This document shows, in pieces, positions 1 to 8,990 of a stretch of 64,000 nt of DNA. Location: NCBI GenBank assembly GCA_900764695.1, contig CAAFOY010000030.1, positions 62,001 to 126,000 of the forward strand, read 5' to 3'. A model generated the notes under the pieces. That model was not told the origin of the DNA and searched no databases. It saw only the letters and a program-made list of their open reading frames with translations. The DNA comes from Lachnospiraceae bacterium (GTDB taxonomy: Bacteria > Bacillota_A > Clostridia > Lachnospirales > Lachnospiraceae). A program made the position numbers and the translations under genes. Position 1 is the first letter of the stretch. Each line of letters starts with the position of its first letter.

Positions 1-1
1 C

Positions 2-52
2 AATGTCAACAGAATTAAACAGATTGCACAGCATATTTTAGAGAATTACTAG
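2..52 (+). CDS. 3' end of a probable YlxM-type DNA-binding protein gene (partial)
   Basis: An open frame enters from the left edge and ends at the TAG at 50-52, giving a C-terminus NVNRIKQIAQHILENY. The stop overlaps the ribosome binding site of ffh. In Firmicutes the gene directly upstream of ffh is usually ylxM, a small helix-turn-helix protein cotranscribed with the signal recognition particle GTPase. The identity is inferred from position only, because 16 residues are too few to classify. Confidence 0.45.
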   Translation, partial: NVNRIKQIAQHILENY

Positions 53-63
53 GAGGTATGGGC

Positions 64-1416
64 TTGGCATTTGAAAGCTTATCCGATAAATTACAGAATA
101 TATTTAAGAATCTTAGAGGAAAAGGACGCTTAACAGAAGAAGATGTTAAGGCAGCACTGAAAGAAGTAAAGATTGCACTTCTTGAAGCTGATGTTAACTT
201 TAAGGTAGTAAAGGATTTCGTTAAGAAAGTTAACGAGAGAGCCGTTGGTCAGGATGTAATGAACAGTCTTACACCGGGACAGATGGTAATTAAGATAGTT
301 AATGAAGAGTTAACTAATCTTATGGGGTCAGAAACTACTGAATTAAAGCTTTTGCCTGATAACCAGATCACTGTCATTATGATGATGGGACTTCAGGGCG
401 CAGGTAAGACAACCACAACAGCAAAGATTGCCGGAAAGCTTAAGGCTAAGGGCAAGAGACCTCTTCTTGTAGCATGTGATGTTTACAGACCGGCGGCTAT
501 TGAACAGTTAAAGATTAACGGTGAGAAACAGCAGGTTCCTGTATTTTCAATGGGAGACAAGCAGAAACCCTTAAATATCGCAAAGGCTGCAATTGAACAT
601 GCAAAAAAGAATAACAACAATGTGGTTATTTTGGATACAGCAGGTCGTTTACATGTTGATGAAGATATGATGAACGAACTTGTGGAAATCAGAGATAACA
701 TTGAACTTACACAGACAGTTTTGGTTGTAGATGCCATGACAGGTCAGGATGCAGTTAATGTTGCAAAAGAATTTAATGAAAAAATAGGAATTGATGGTAT
801 TATCGTTACTAAGTTAGATGGTGATACAAGAGGTGGGGCGGCTTTATCAATTAAGGCTATCACAGGCAAACCTATTTTATATATAGGTATGGGTGAGAAA
901 CTTTCAGATTTGGAACAGTTTCATCCAGACAGAATGGCTTCAAGAATCCTTGGTATGGGTGATGTCCTTTCACTTATTGAAAAAGCAGAACAGTCAATTG
1001 ACCAGGATAAAGCTAAGGAAATGGAACAGCGTTTAAAGAAGGCTCAGTTTACGTTTGATGATTATTTGGAATATATGAGTCAGATTAAGAACATGGGTGG
1101 ATTGTCTTCATTACTTAGTATGATGCCGGGAGTTGGTGGAAAGATTAACGACGACATGTTACCTGATGAGAAACAGTTAGGTAAGATTGAGGCAATTATT
1201 TATTCAATGACTAAGGAAGAAAGAAGCAATCCTGATGTTATTAATCCTTCACGTAAGCAGAGAATTGCCAAGGGTGCAGGAGTTGACATTAGTCAGGTAA
1301 ATAAGCTTGTTAAACAGTTTGAACAGGCAAGAAAGATGATGAAAAGCATGCCCGGACTTATGGGTGGCAAAGGAAAGAAAAAAAGAGGCGGATTTAAGAT
1401 GCCTTTTGGATTTTAG
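64..1416 (+). CDS. ffh: Signal recognition particle GTPase Ffh
   Basis: Ffh binds signal sequences on nascent membrane proteins with the SRP RNA and delivers ribosomes to FtsY at the membrane. The 450-residue protein has the N-terminal helical bundle, the GTPase domain with P-loop GLQGAGKTT at about 109-117, the DTAGR and TKLDGD motifs, and a methionine-rich C-terminal M domain ending in a basic GKGKKKRGG stretch. Start choice: AGGAGG at 51-56 lies only 1 base before the ATG at 58 but 7 bases before the TTG at 64. Starting at TTG gives MAFESLSDKL, the usual family N-terminus. It heads an SRP/ribosome gene run and directly follows a probable ylxM. Confidence 0.95.
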   Translation: MAFESLSDKLQNIFKNLRGKGRLTEEDVKAALKEVKIALLEADVNFKVVKDFVKKVNERAVGQDVMNSLTPGQMVIKIVNEELTNLMGSETTELKLLPDNQITVIMMMGLQGAGKTTTTAKIAGKLKAKGKRPLLVACDVYRPAAIEQLKINGEKQQVPVFSMGDKQKPLNIAKAAIEHAKKNNNNVVILDTAGRLHVDEDMMNELVEIRDNIELTQTVLVVDAMTGQDAVNVAKEFNEKIGIDGIIVTKLDGDTRGGAALSIKAITGKPILYIGMGEKLSDLEQFHPDRMASRILGMGDVLSLIEKAEQSIDQDKAKEMEQRLKKAQFTFDDYLEYMSQIKNMGGLSSLLSMMPGVGGKINDDMLPDEKQLGKIEAIIYSMTKEERSNPDVINPSRKQRIAKGAGVDISQVNKLVKQFEQARKMMKSMPGLMGGKGKKKRGGFKMPFGF

Positions 1417-1484
1417 TGGGTTCATGAAAACAATGTTTTCTTGATTATATATTTATTATTTACAATTTACGGAGGTAAGAAAAA

Positions 1485-1730
1485 ATGGCAGTAAAGATGA
1501 GATTAAAGAGAATGGGTAAAAAGAGAAATCCTATCTACAGAATCGTTGTTGCTGATTCAAGAGCACCAAGAGATGGTAGATTTATCGAAGAATTAGGAAC
1601 ATATGATCCTAACCAGGACCCAAGTGTATTCAATCTTAAAGAAGAATCTGTTAAGAAGTGGTTAGCTAATGGAGCTCAGCCAACAGAGACTGTTGGAAAA
1701 CTTTTGAAAATCGCTGGCATTGAAAAATAG
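1485..1730 (+). CDS. rpsP: 30S ribosomal protein S16
   Basis: This 81-residue protein is the small-subunit protein S16, which binds 16S rRNA early in 30S assembly. It begins [16 protein letters not shown] and carries the conserved [17 protein letters not shown] and LGTYDP segments. A GGAGGT ribosome binding site lies 8-13 bases upstream. The order ffh, rpsP, khpA, rimM, trmD, rplS is the classic Firmicute ribosome-maturation operon. Confidence 0.97.
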   Translation: MAVKMRLKRMGKKRNPIYRIVVADSRAPRDGRFIEELGTYDPNQDPSVFNLKEESVKKWLANGAQPTETVGKLLKIAGIEK

Positions 1731-1748
1731 TGTTAGGAGGGCGAATTC

Positions 1749-1976
1749 ATGAAAGAATTGGTTGAAACAATTGCAAAGGCACTTGTTGATTCTCCTGACG
1801 AAGTTGTTGTAACAGAAAGTGAAACAGAAAGAGAAATCGTTTTACAGTTACATGTTGCCCAGGAAGATATGGGAAAAGTAATTGGAAAGCAGGGAAGAAT
1901 TGCAAAAGCAATCCGTTCTGTTGTTAAGGCAGCAGCTTCAAAATGCGATAAGAAAGTAAAAGTAGAAATTCAGTAA
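1749..1976 (+). CDS. khpA: KH-domain RNA-binding protein KhpA
   Basis: This 75-residue protein is a single KH domain with the GxxG RNA-contact loop in VIGKQGRIAKAIRSVV. KhpA-type proteins bind many RNAs, usually with the partner KhpB/Jag, and affect cell elongation and division in streptococci. The gene starts 18 bases after rpsP with TTAGGAGGG just before the ATG, so it is translated from the same message. No khpB is in this window. Confidence 0.92.
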   Translation: MKELVETIAKALVDSPDEVVVTESETEREIVLQLHVAQEDMGKVIGKQGRIAKAIRSVVKAAASKCDKKVKVEIQ

Positions 1977-2022
1977 CGGATATAAATCTGTTCAGTGGCG
2001 TAAGCTATTCGAATACAAGTGC

Positions 2023-2049
2023 AACAAGGCTGGTTAATCCAGCCTTGTT
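2023..2049 (+). terminator. Hairpin between khpA and rimM, possible terminator or attenuator
   Basis: AACAAGGCTGG at 2023-2033 pairs perfectly with CCAGCCTTGTT at 2039-2049 around a 5-base loop, an 11-bp stem. Only a short T-rich tract follows (TTTATTAT), so termination may be partial. It may lower expression of rimM-trmD relative to rpsP-khpA. Confidence 0.55.
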
Positions 2050-2071
2050 TATTATATGGAAGGAATATTTA

Positions 2072-2581
2072 ATGGAAGAATTGTTCAGAGTGGGGGTAAT
2101 CAGCAATACTCACGGAATTAGAGGCGAGGTTAAGGTTTATCCAACAACAGATAACGTAAGACGTTTTGACGATTTAAAAGAAGTAATACTTGATACAGGA
2201 AAGGAACAACTTAACCTTCATGTGACAAGCGTAAAATATTTCAAAAACATGGTTATTTTAAAATTTAAAGAATTTGATAATATTAATGACATTATCCCGT
2301 ACAAGGGAATGGATTTACTTGTTACAAGAGAGAATGCAATTCCTTTGGAAGAGGGAGAATATTACATAGCTGACATTATAGGAAGCAAAGTAATAACAGA
2401 TGAGGACAAAATATTAGGAACGCTTACAGATGTTTTGCAGACAGGCGCAAATGATGTATATGTTGTAAAAACAAAAGATGGAAAAGAAGTATTATTACCA
2501 TCCATTGAAGAATGTATACTTGATAGAGATATAGAAAATAAAATTGTTAAAGTACATATAATGAAAGGACTTTTGGATTAA
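2072..2581 (+). CDS. rimM: Ribosome maturation factor RimM
   Basis: RimM assists late maturation of the 30S head and binds S19. The 169-residue protein has the N-terminal RimM domain (VGVISNTHGIRGEVKVYP near the start) and a C-terminal PRC-barrel with EEGEYYIADIIGSKV and GANDVYVVK. An open frame extends 9 codons further upstream, but that would start inside the intergenic hairpin. The ATG at 2072 follows an AAGGA-type site and gives the normal family N-terminus. Its stop overlaps the trmD start by one base, so the two are translationally coupled. Confidence 0.94.
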   Translation: MEELFRVGVISNTHGIRGEVKVYPTTDNVRRFDDLKEVILDTGKEQLNLHVTSVKYFKNMVILKFKEFDNINDIIPYKGMDLLVTRENAIPLEEGEYYIADIIGSKVITDEDKILGTLTDVLQTGANDVYVVKTKDGKEVLLPSIEECILDRDIENKIVKVHIMKGLLD

Positions 2582-3309
2582 TGAATTTTCACGTACTTAC
2601 ACTATTTCCGGAAATGATTGAGCAGGGCATAAATACAAGTATTACAGGTCGTGCCATTGAAAAAGGACTTATAAGTTTAAATGCAATAAATATAAGAGAT
2701 TATGCAGGAAACAAGCATGGTCAGGTAGATGATTATCCTTATGGTGGTGGGGCAGGCATGGTTATGCAACCGGGACCTGTTTACAGAAGTTATGAATCAG
2801 TGACTGAAAAGATTGGATACAAGCCAAGGGTTATATATCTTACACCACAGGGCAAGGTTTTTAATCAGAGTATGGCAGAAGAATTTTCCCAGGAAGAAGA
2901 TTTAGTATTTCTCTGTGGACATTATGAGGGAATAGATGAGAGAGTTCTTGAAATGATAGTTACAGACAATGTTTCTATCGGTGATTATGTTTTAACAGGT
3001 GGAGAATTACCTTCAATGGTTATGATAGATGCCATATCAAGACTGGTACCTGGTGTACTTAATAATGATGTGTCAGCAGAATTTGAATCTTTTAATGATA
3101 ATCTGTTGGAATATCCACAGTATACCAGACCGGCAAGTTTTATGGAAAGGGAAGTTCCGCCTATATTGTTATCAGGAAATCATCCAAAAGTTGAGGAATG
3201 GCGCAGACAGCAGTCTATCCTTAGAACTATGGAAAGACGACCTGATTTAATGGAAAAGGCAGAATTAACAAAGCAGGACATTAAATTTATAAAAAGTCTT
3301 GATAAATAA
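2581..3309 (+). CDS. trmD: tRNA (guanine-37-N1)-methyltransferase TrmD
   Basis: TrmD places m1G at position 37 of tRNAs using S-adenosylmethionine, which prevents +1 frameshifting. The 242-residue protein has the SPOUT knot signature in CGHYEGIDERV and SIGDYVLTGGELP, plus YPYGGGAGMVMQPGPV near residue 60. Length is normal for the family. It overlaps rimM by one base (TAATG) and precedes rplS, the conserved order. Confidence 0.97.
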   Translation: MNFHVLTLFPEMIEQGINTSITGRAIEKGLISLNAINIRDYAGNKHGQVDDYPYGGGAGMVMQPGPVYRSYESVTEKIGYKPRVIYLTPQGKVFNQSMAEEFSQEEDLVFLCGHYEGIDERVLEMIVTDNVSIGDYVLTGGELPSMVMIDAISRLVPGVLNNDVSAEFESFNDNLLEYPQYTRPASFMEREVPPILLSGNHPKVEEWRRQQSILRTMERRPDLMEKAELTKQDIKFIKSLDK

Positions 3310-3326
3310 TAAAAGTTATGTTACTA

Positions 3327-3399
3327 TAACAGATGCTGTAATAAGATTGGCTTTAGAATTATGCCAATTTTTAAGAAAATAAAAGATGGTCCTCTGTTA
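3327..3399 (+). promoter_or_regulatory. Structured leader upstream of rplS (candidate L19 leader)
   Basis: The 134-base gap before rplS holds two nested stems. The outer stem is TAACAGA at 3327-3333 with TCTGTTA at 3393-3399. The inner 9-bp stem is 3343-3351 with 3363-3371, closing an 11-base loop and followed by a short T-run. Several Firmicutes have an L19 leader RNA here that mediates ribosomal protein autoregulation. The position fits, but I cannot run a covariance model. Confidence 0.4.
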
Positions 3400-3443
3400 C
3401 AGAATATTGTATTAAGAACATCGGAATAAATAAGGAGGCTATT

Positions 3444-3788
3444 ATGCAGGAATTAATTAAGGAAATTGAAGCAGCTCAGATTAAAGAAGTTACAGATTTT
3501 AACGTAGGTGATACAATTAAGGTTCACGCTAAGATTGTAGAAGGAAACCGTGAAAGAATCCAGGTTTTTGAAGGTCTTGTAATTAAGAAACAGGGTGGAA
3601 GCAACAGAGCTACTTTTACAGTAAGAAAGCAGTCAAGTGGAATCGGCGTTGAAAGAACATGGCCATTATACTCACCATCAATCGCTAACATCGAAGTTGT
3701 TAGAAGAGGTAAAGTAAGAAGAGCTAAACTTAACTACATCAGAAACAGAGTAGGTAAAGCTGCTAAGGTTAAAGAATTAGTTAAATAA
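3444..3788 (+). CDS. rplS: 50S ribosomal protein L19
   Basis: This 114-residue protein is L19, located at the 30S-50S interface. Family segments include [39 protein letters not shown] and [17 protein letters not shown]. The AAGGAGG site ends 5 bases before the ATG. The gene follows trmD after a structured leader and is closed by a strong terminator. Confidence 0.97.
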   Translation: MQELIKEIEAAQIKEVTDFNVGDTIKVHAKIVEGNRERIQVFEGLVIKKQGGSNRATFTVRKQSSGIGVERTWPLYSPSIANIEVVRRGKVRRAKLNYIRNRVGKAAKVKELVK

Positions 3789-3834
3789 TACTATGCAGAA
3801 AGCATTGGTATGCTTGATGTATACCTGAGTATAA

Positions 3835-3865
3835 AAGAAGCGGGTTTTCACTCGCTTCTTTTTTT
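3835..3865 (+). terminator. Rho-independent terminator after rplS
   Basis: AAGAAGCG at 3835-3842 pairs with CGCTTCTT at 3853-3860, followed by a run of T. It ends the ffh-rplS transcription unit. Confidence 0.88.
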
Positions 3866-3889
3866 GAAAAGATTAAAAAAGATAGCGTA

Positions 3890-3918
3890 ATGACTTTGAG
3901 AGAGTTTTTTGTTATAAT
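3890..3918 (+). promoter_or_regulatory. Sigma-A-type promoter for rbgA
   Basis: ATGACT, a 17-base spacer and a consensus TATAAT lie 48 bases upstream of the rbgA start and just after the rplS terminator, as expected for a new transcription unit. Confidence 0.65.
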
Positions 3919-3965
3919 GAAAAAGATGTTTAAACACCAGAAGTTAGATTAGTAGGAGAATAAAT

Positions 3966-4805
3966 ATGGATTATCATTGGTATCCCGGTCATATGACGAA
4001 AGCTGTTCGTCAGATGAAAGAAGATATAAAATTAATAGATTTGGTAATAGAATTACTTGATGCAAGAATACCTTTAAGCAGTAGAAATCCCGATATAGAT
4101 GATTTGGGAAAAAATAAGGCAAGACTAGTTCTTTTGAATAAATCGGATTTGGCTGATGAAACAGACAACAATAAGTGGATTCAGTATTTTAAAGATAAAG
4201 GAATTATTGCTTTAAAGATTAATTCAAAAAATAAACAGGGAATTAAAGAAATTAATAATGCAGTTCAGATTGCCTGCAAGGAAAAAATCGAAAGAGACAA
4301 AAAAAGAGGTATCATTAACCGCCCTGTAAGAGCAATGGTAGTTGGAATTCCTAATGTTGGTAAATCCACATTTATTAATGCTTACGCAGGACGTGCTGCT
4401 GCAAAGACAGGAAACAAGCCGGGAGTTACAAAAGGAAAGCAGTGGATTAAATTAAATAAAAATTTGGAATTACTGGATACACCGGGAATCCTTTGGCCTA
4501 AGTTTGATGATCAGACAATTGGAATGCATTTGGCGTTTATAGGTTCAATGAATGACAACGTTTTGGACGTTACGGAATTGGCATATCAGCTTGTAAAATT
4601 ACTTGCAACAACATATCCTAAGGCAGTAGTTGAACGCTATAAAATCGAAGGACATGAAGATCCGTTACAGGTTATGTATCAGGTAGCTGAGGCAAGAGGT
4701 TGTAAGCTTAAAGGCAATCAGCCTGACCTTGAAAAAACAAGCAAAATAATAATGGATGATTTCCGAGCAGGAAAACTTGGAAGAATCACATTGGACAAGC
4801 TATAA
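3966..4805 (+). CDS. rbgA: Ribosome biogenesis GTPase RbgA (YlqF)
   Basis: RbgA is a circularly permuted GTPase needed for late 50S assembly (entry of L16 and neighbours). The 279-residue protein shows the permuted motif order: NKSD (G4) at 58-61, GIPNVGKST (G1) at 127-135 and DTPG (G3) at 171-174. It begins with the family N-terminus MDYHWYPGHMTKA. TAGGAG upstream serves as ribosome binding site. In many relatives a signal peptidase gene (lepB) lies between rplS and this gene. It is absent here. Confidence 0.96.
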   Translation: MDYHWYPGHMTKAVRQMKEDIKLIDLVIELLDARIPLSSRNPDIDDLGKNKARLVLLNKSDLADETDNNKWIQYFKDKGIIALKINSKNKQGIKEINNAVQIACKEKIERDKKRGIINRPVRAMVVGIPNVGKSTFINAYAGRAAAKTGNKPGVTKGKQWIKLNKNLELLDTPGILWPKFDDQTIGMHLAFIGSMNDNVLDVTELAYQLVKLLATTYPKAVVERYKIEGHEDPLQVMYQVAEARGCKLKGNQPDLEKTSKIIMDDFRAGKLGRITLDKL

Positions 4806-4903
4806 AATACAAAGTCTGATAATTAAATGATTATTATATAAAGAAGACATTATTGTTTAATTCAGATAGATAATTTTGATTTAAATCGAAAGCGAAAATT
4901 AAA

Positions 4904-5659
4904 ATGGAAAGTATAAGCAACATAAAAGATATATTCAATAATACACCTGAGAACAAACTGCAGATGTTTATTGAACAATACAAAGATGATAGCCGTCAGG
5001 GAGTTGCAAATCTTGTGAAAAGAGCTGCAAAAAAGATTGATGATTATAATAAAGAAATTGAAAGAACATATAAATTAAGCGAATTTGAAAGAAAATACTC
5101 AGATTACGAATTTATATGCGGGATAGACGAAGTAGGCCGTGGACCATTGGCAGGGCCTGTTGTTGCAGGGGCTGTAATATTACCAAAAGATTGTGACATA
5201 TTATACATTAATGACTCAAAGAAGCTTTCAGCCAAGAAAAGAGAAGAGCTATATGAAGTAATAATGGAGAAAGCAGTCTGCGCAAAAACAGCAGTTGTAA
5301 GTCCTAAAGTAATAGACGAAATAAACATACTTCAGGCAACTTATGAAGCAATGCGTCAGGCAATATCAATGTTAGAGCCACAGCCAACATTACTTCTAAA
5401 TGATGCAGTAAACATACCCGGAGAACCAATGAAACAGGTATCCATAATAAAAGGCGATGCAAAAAGTATATCAATAGGTGCAGCAAGCATCATTGCGAAA
5501 GTAACAAGAGATGCAATGATGGTGGAATACGACAAAATATATCCTGAATATGATTTTGCATCAAACAAAGGATATGGTTCAGCTAAACATATAGAAGCTT
5601 TGAAGAAATACGGACCATGTCCAATTCATAGAAAATCGTTTATTCATAACTTTATTTAG
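4904..5659 (+). CDS. rnhB: Ribonuclease HII
   Basis: RNase HII cuts RNA in RNA-DNA hybrids and removes misincorporated ribonucleotides. The catalytic DEVGRGP motif is at about 75-81, with LAGPVVAGAVILP and DSKKLS after it and the conserved GASIIAKVTRD stretch further on. A roughly 70-residue N-terminal extension before the catalytic core is usual in Firmicute RnhB. It follows rbgA after 98 bases, as in other Firmicutes. The ribosome binding site is weak. Confidence 0.95.
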   Translation: MESISNIKDIFNNTPENKLQMFIEQYKDDSRQGVANLVKRAAKKIDDYNKEIERTYKLSEFERKYSDYEFICGIDEVGRGPLAGPVVAGAVILPKDCDILYINDSKKLSAKKREELYEVIMEKAVCAKTAVVSPKVIDEINILQATYEAMRQAISMLEPQPTLLLNDAVNIPGEPMKQVSIIKGDAKSISIGAASIIAKVTRDAMMVEYDKIYPEYDFASNKGYGSAKHIEALKKYGPCPIHRKSFIHNFI

Positions 5660-5721
5660 TTGTGTATCGGTTGGTTCCTTATGGATGCTGAATTAACGTT
5701 TGATGTAAAAGGGGGATTTTT

Positions 5722-6069
5722 TTGAACAAAAGAGGAAGAGGAAGTTTTTATGAAGAAGTTTGTGTTGAATATCTTATTAAAAACGGATTTGATATTTTAC
5801 ATAGGAATTATAGGTGTAAGTTAGGTGAGATTGATATTATAGCTAAGAAGGATGATATTATCCGTTTTATTGAGGTTAAGTTTAGAGGCAGTGGTAGTTA
5901 TGGCTCTGCTTTGGAGGCTGTTGATTTTAGAAAACAGCGCAGGATTATGAGAGCAGCGTCATGGTTTTTGAATGAGTATGGACTAAATGATGCTCAGTGC
6001 AGTTTTGATGTGATGACTGTTGAAAATAATGAGGCAAGGTATTATTTTAATTGTTATGGAGGAATATAA
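5722..6069 (+). CDS. yraN: YraN family (UPF0102) nuclease-fold protein
   Basis: This 115-residue protein belongs to the YraN/UPF0102 family, which has a restriction-endonuclease-like fold. Visible residues include GEIDIIAKKDDIIRFIEVK, whose E...D...E-x-K pattern matches the predicted metal-binding core. The family's role is not established, although it often sits next to rnhB. Translation starts at TTG 5722, 5 bases after GGGGGA. The stop overlaps the next gene's start by one base. Confidence 0.9.
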   Translation: MNKRGRGSFYEEVCVEYLIKNGFDILHRNYRCKLGEIDIIAKKDDIIRFIEVKFRGSGSYGSALEAVDFRKQRRIMRAASWFLNEYGLNDAQCSFDVMTVENNEARYYFNCYGGI

Positions 6070-6917
6070 TGGAATATATTAAGTTAAATAAGGAAAGTGG
6101 AAGTACCACAAGGATTAATTTTAATAATGGTGTTCCATATATTAGTTATAGAATTTTAGATGATATTCCATGGCTTAAGAATGCTGTTTCTACCAGATTA
6201 GGTGGTGTTAGCAAGGATTACCTTGCCAGTATGAATTTGGGCTTTAACCGAGGGGATTTAGATGAAAATGTCATTAGAAACCATGAAATTTTTGCTAATG
6301 TCATTGGTGTTAATCCTAAGAATATTGTTACAGGCAATCAGACTCACACAACTAATGTTAAGGTTGTTACTAAAGACGATTGTGGAAAGGGCATATATAG
6401 AGATAGAAATTATACGGATATAGATGGTCTTATTACTAATGAAAAAGGTATAGTCCTTGCAACTTATTATGCAGATTGTGTGCCTCTTCTTATTGTGGAT
6501 ACTAAGAATAAAGCCATTGGGCTTTCTCATTCCGGTTGGCGTGGAACTGTTGGAAAGATTGGAAAAGTTACAATAGAGAAGATGGGAGAACTTTACGGTA
6601 CAAAACCTGAAGATATCGTGGCATGTATTGGCCCGTCAATTTGTCAGAAATGTTATGAAATAAGTGAAGAAGTTGCAGTTCAGTTTAAGGAAGCCTTCCC
6701 TGATAATATTAAGGAGATTCTTATTGATAAAGGCAATGGAAAATATCAGCTTGATTTGTGGGAATGCAATAGAATTAATTTTAAAGAAGCAGGTGTTTTA
6801 CCTGAAAATATAAAGGTGACAGATATATGTACCTGTCATAACACAGATGTGTTGTTTTCACATAGAGGACATAACGGTAAGCGCGGAAACTTAGGTGCAT
6901 TTTTATCAATTGTATAA
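6069..6917 (+). CDS. pgeF: Peptidoglycan editing factor PgeF / laccase-domain purine nucleoside phosphorylase (YfiH, YlmD)
   Basis: This 282-residue protein is of the YfiH/YlmD family. Members act as zinc-dependent purine nucleoside phosphorylases, and the E. coli member edits peptidoglycan precursors. Conserved segments are TRLGGVS, NQTHTTNV, ADCVPLLIVD, HSGWRGTVGKIG and CIGPSICQKCYEI, which supply the His and Cys metal ligands. An upstream in-frame TTG exists, but TGGAGG at 6057-6062 and the ATG at 6069 overlapping the yraN stop fix the start. In many Firmicutes this gene sits with yggS and sepF. Here those are 43 kb away. Confidence 0.93.
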   Translation: MEYIKLNKESGSTTRINFNNGVPYISYRILDDIPWLKNAVSTRLGGVSKDYLASMNLGFNRGDLDENVIRNHEIFANVIGVNPKNIVTGNQTHTTNVKVVTKDDCGKGIYRDRNYTDIDGLITNEKGIVLATYYADCVPLLIVDTKNKAIGLSHSGWRGTVGKIGKVTIEKMGELYGTKPEDIVACIGPSICQKCYEISEEVAVQFKEAFPDNIKEILIDKGNGKYQLDLWECNRINFKEAGVLPENIKVTDICTCHNTDVLFSHRGHNGKRGNLGAFLSIV

Positions 6918-6951
6918 ATGGGACAATAGAGTTAAAGATATTTGGAAGATG

Positions 6952-6980
6952 TTTACAAATATGTACTAATATTGTAAAAT
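6952..6980 (+). promoter_or_regulatory. Sigma-A-type promoter for der
   Basis: TTTACA, a 17-base spacer and TAAAAT lie 21 bases upstream of the der start. Both hexamers are one mismatch from consensus. Confidence 0.65.
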
Positions 6981-7001
6981 CTAGTGATAAAGGAGAAAAA
7001 T

Positions 7002-8327
7002 ATGAGTAAACCAATAGTAGCAATAGTAGGTAGACCAAATGTTGGAAAATCTACCTTATTTAATGCTTTAGCAGGAAAAAAGATTTCCATAGTAAAAGAT
7101 ACTCCGGGTGTTACAAGAGATAGAATACACGCGGATGTTGACTGGCTTGATCATAAATTTACAATGATTGACACAGGTGGTATTGAGCCGGACAGTAATG
7201 ATATTATTCTCTCACAAATGAGAGAACAGGCGCAGATTGCCATTGACACAGCAGATGTTATTATTTTTATGACAGATGTTAAGCAGGGACTTGTAGATTC
7301 AGATGCAAAAGTTGCAGATATGCTAAGACGAAGCCATAAGCCTGTTATTCTTGTAGTAAACAAGGTAGACAATTTTAACAAAATGATGGCAGATGTGTAT
7401 GAGTTCTATAATTTGGGAATAGGTGATCCTGTTCCTATTTCAGCGTCGCAGCGTAGTGGTCTTGGTGATATGCTCGATAAGGTTGTAAACTATTTTGCTG
7501 ACTTAAATTTGGAGCAAGAAGAAGATGACAGACCAAGAATAGCAATCGTAGGAAAACCTAACGTAGGTAAGTCTTCCATTATCAATAAGATTACAGGAGA
7601 AAGTCGTGTTATTGTTTCAAATATTGCAGGAACAACAAGAGATGCCATCGATACTGACGTCAAATGGAACGGTAAGGATTATGTATTTATTGATACAGCC
7701 GGACTTAGAAGAAAGTCTAAGGTTAAGGAAGAGATAGAAAAATACAGTATTATCAGAACGGTAACTGCAGTTGAAAGAGCAGATGTTGTTATTATTGTAA
7801 TAGATGCTGTTGAAGGCGTTACAGAGCAGGATGCCAAGATTGCAGGAATTGCTCACGAAAACGGCAAGGGTATAATTATTGCAGTAAATAAGTGGGATGC
7901 AATTGAGAAAAATGATAAGACAGTCTATGAATACACTAATAAGGTTAGAGATATTTTATCATTTATGCCATATGCAGAGATTATGTTTATTTCTGCCAAG
8001 ACAGGTCAGAGATTGCCTAAACTTTTTGATATGATTGATTTTGTAATTGCTAATCATGCAATGAGAATTGAAACAGGTGTTGTTAACGAAATTATGGCGG
8101 AAGCTGTTGCATTACAGCAGCCACCTTCAGATAAGGGTAAGAGACTTAAACTTTATTATATTACACAGGTTTCTGTTAAACCGCCTACATTTGTTATTTT
8201 TGTAAATGATAAGCAGTTAATGCATTTTTCATATACAAGATACATTGAAAATAAAATAAGAGAAGCTTTCGGATTTAAAGGAACACCTCTCAGATTTATT
8301 ATACGTGAAAGAAAGGAAGACAAGTAA
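7002..8327 (+). CDS. der: Ribosome-associated GTPase Der (EngA)
   Basis: Der is an essential tandem-GTPase factor for 50S assembly. The 441-residue protein has two complete GTPase domains, with P-loops GRPNVGKST near residue 10 and GKPNVGKSS at about 184-192, and a C-terminal KH-like domain. An in-frame GTG lies six codons upstream, but AGGAGA at 6991-6996 is placed for the ATG at 7002, giving the usual [15 protein letters not shown] start. The stop overlaps the plsY start by one base, so der, plsY and gpsA form one unit, a common Firmicute arrangement. Confidence 0.97.
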   Translation: MSKPIVAIVGRPNVGKSTLFNALAGKKISIVKDTPGVTRDRIHADVDWLDHKFTMIDTGGIEPDSNDIILSQMREQAQIAIDTADVIIFMTDVKQGLVDSDAKVADMLRRSHKPVILVVNKVDNFNKMMADVYEFYNLGIGDPVPISASQRSGLGDMLDKVVNYFADLNLEQEEDDRPRIAIVGKPNVGKSSIINKITGESRVIVSNIAGTTRDAIDTDVKWNGKDYVFIDTAGLRRKSKVKEEIEKYSIIRTVTAVERADVVIIVIDAVEGVTEQDAKIAGIAHENGKGIIIAVNKWDAIEKNDKTVYEYTNKVRDILSFMPYAEIMFISAKTGQRLPKLFDMIDFVIANHAMRIETGVVNEIMAEAVALQQPPSDKGKRLKLYYITQVSVKPPTFVIFVNDKQLMHFSYTRYIENKIREAFGFKGTPLRFIIRERKEDK

Positions 8328-8989
8328 TGATCTGGCAAAAGATAGTATGTGTTTTAATCGGATATGTTTTTGGACTGTTTCAGACAGGGTTTATTATAGG
8401 AAAGATGAAACACATTGACATAAGAGATTATGGAAGTGGAAATTCAGGAACAACTAATGCAATGCGTACATTAGGAAAGAAAGATGGATTTATAACATTT
8501 TTTGGTGATGCACTAAAGGCTGTTTTTGCTATGATGCTTACATATTTTCTGTTTAGAAATGGTGTATGTAAGGACCATATGTTTATAATAGCTTTATATA
8601 CGGGAATTGGTGCAATCCTTGGACATAATTTTCCTTTTTATATGAACTTTAAAGGTGGAAAGGGTATTGCAGCATCAGCAGGATTAATTTTTGCACTTGC
8701 ATTTTTTGACTGGAAGTTTTTAGCATTAGGTTTTTGTACGTTTTTTATAGCATTAATAATTACAAAATATGTTTCTTTTAGTTCATTGTGCCTTATGACA
8801 GGTTTTTTTATTGAATTTATTGTTTGGGGGCAGCTTGGTATGGTGCATAACCTTGAAAGCCAGGATAAAGTGGAAGCATATATTCTTGTTGGATTTTTGA
8901 CAGTATTGTCATATATCAGACATAAAGAAAACATAAAGAGACTGATTAACGGAACGGAAAGAAAAATCGGTCAAAAGAAGGAGGCGTAA
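8327..8989 (+). CDS. plsY: Acyl-phosphate glycerol-3-phosphate acyltransferase PlsY
   Basis: PlsY is an integral membrane enzyme that transfers an acyl group from acyl-phosphate to glycerol-3-phosphate, the first step of phospholipid synthesis. The 220-residue protein has several hydrophobic helices and the family motifs GSGNSGTTNAMR at 36-47 and GHNFPFYMNFKGGKG at 99-113. It is coupled to der by a one-base overlap and followed one base later by gpsA, which makes its substrate. Confidence 0.96.
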   Translation: MIWQKIVCVLIGYVFGLFQTGFIIGKMKHIDIRDYGSGNSGTTNAMRTLGKKDGFITFFGDALKAVFAMMLTYFLFRNGVCKDHMFIIALYTGIGAILGHNFPFYMNFKGGKGIAASAGLIFALAFFDWKFLALGFCTFFIALIITKYVSFSSLCLMTGFFIEFIVWGQLGMVHNLESQDKVEAYILVGFLTVLSYIRHKENIKRLINGTERKIGQKKEA

Positions 8990-8990
8990 T

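Noticed and set aside
1425..1450. GAAAAC-AAT-GTTTTC stem after ffh as a terminator
   Set aside because: The stem is only 6 bp and is not followed by a T-run. It probably does not stop transcription into rpsP.
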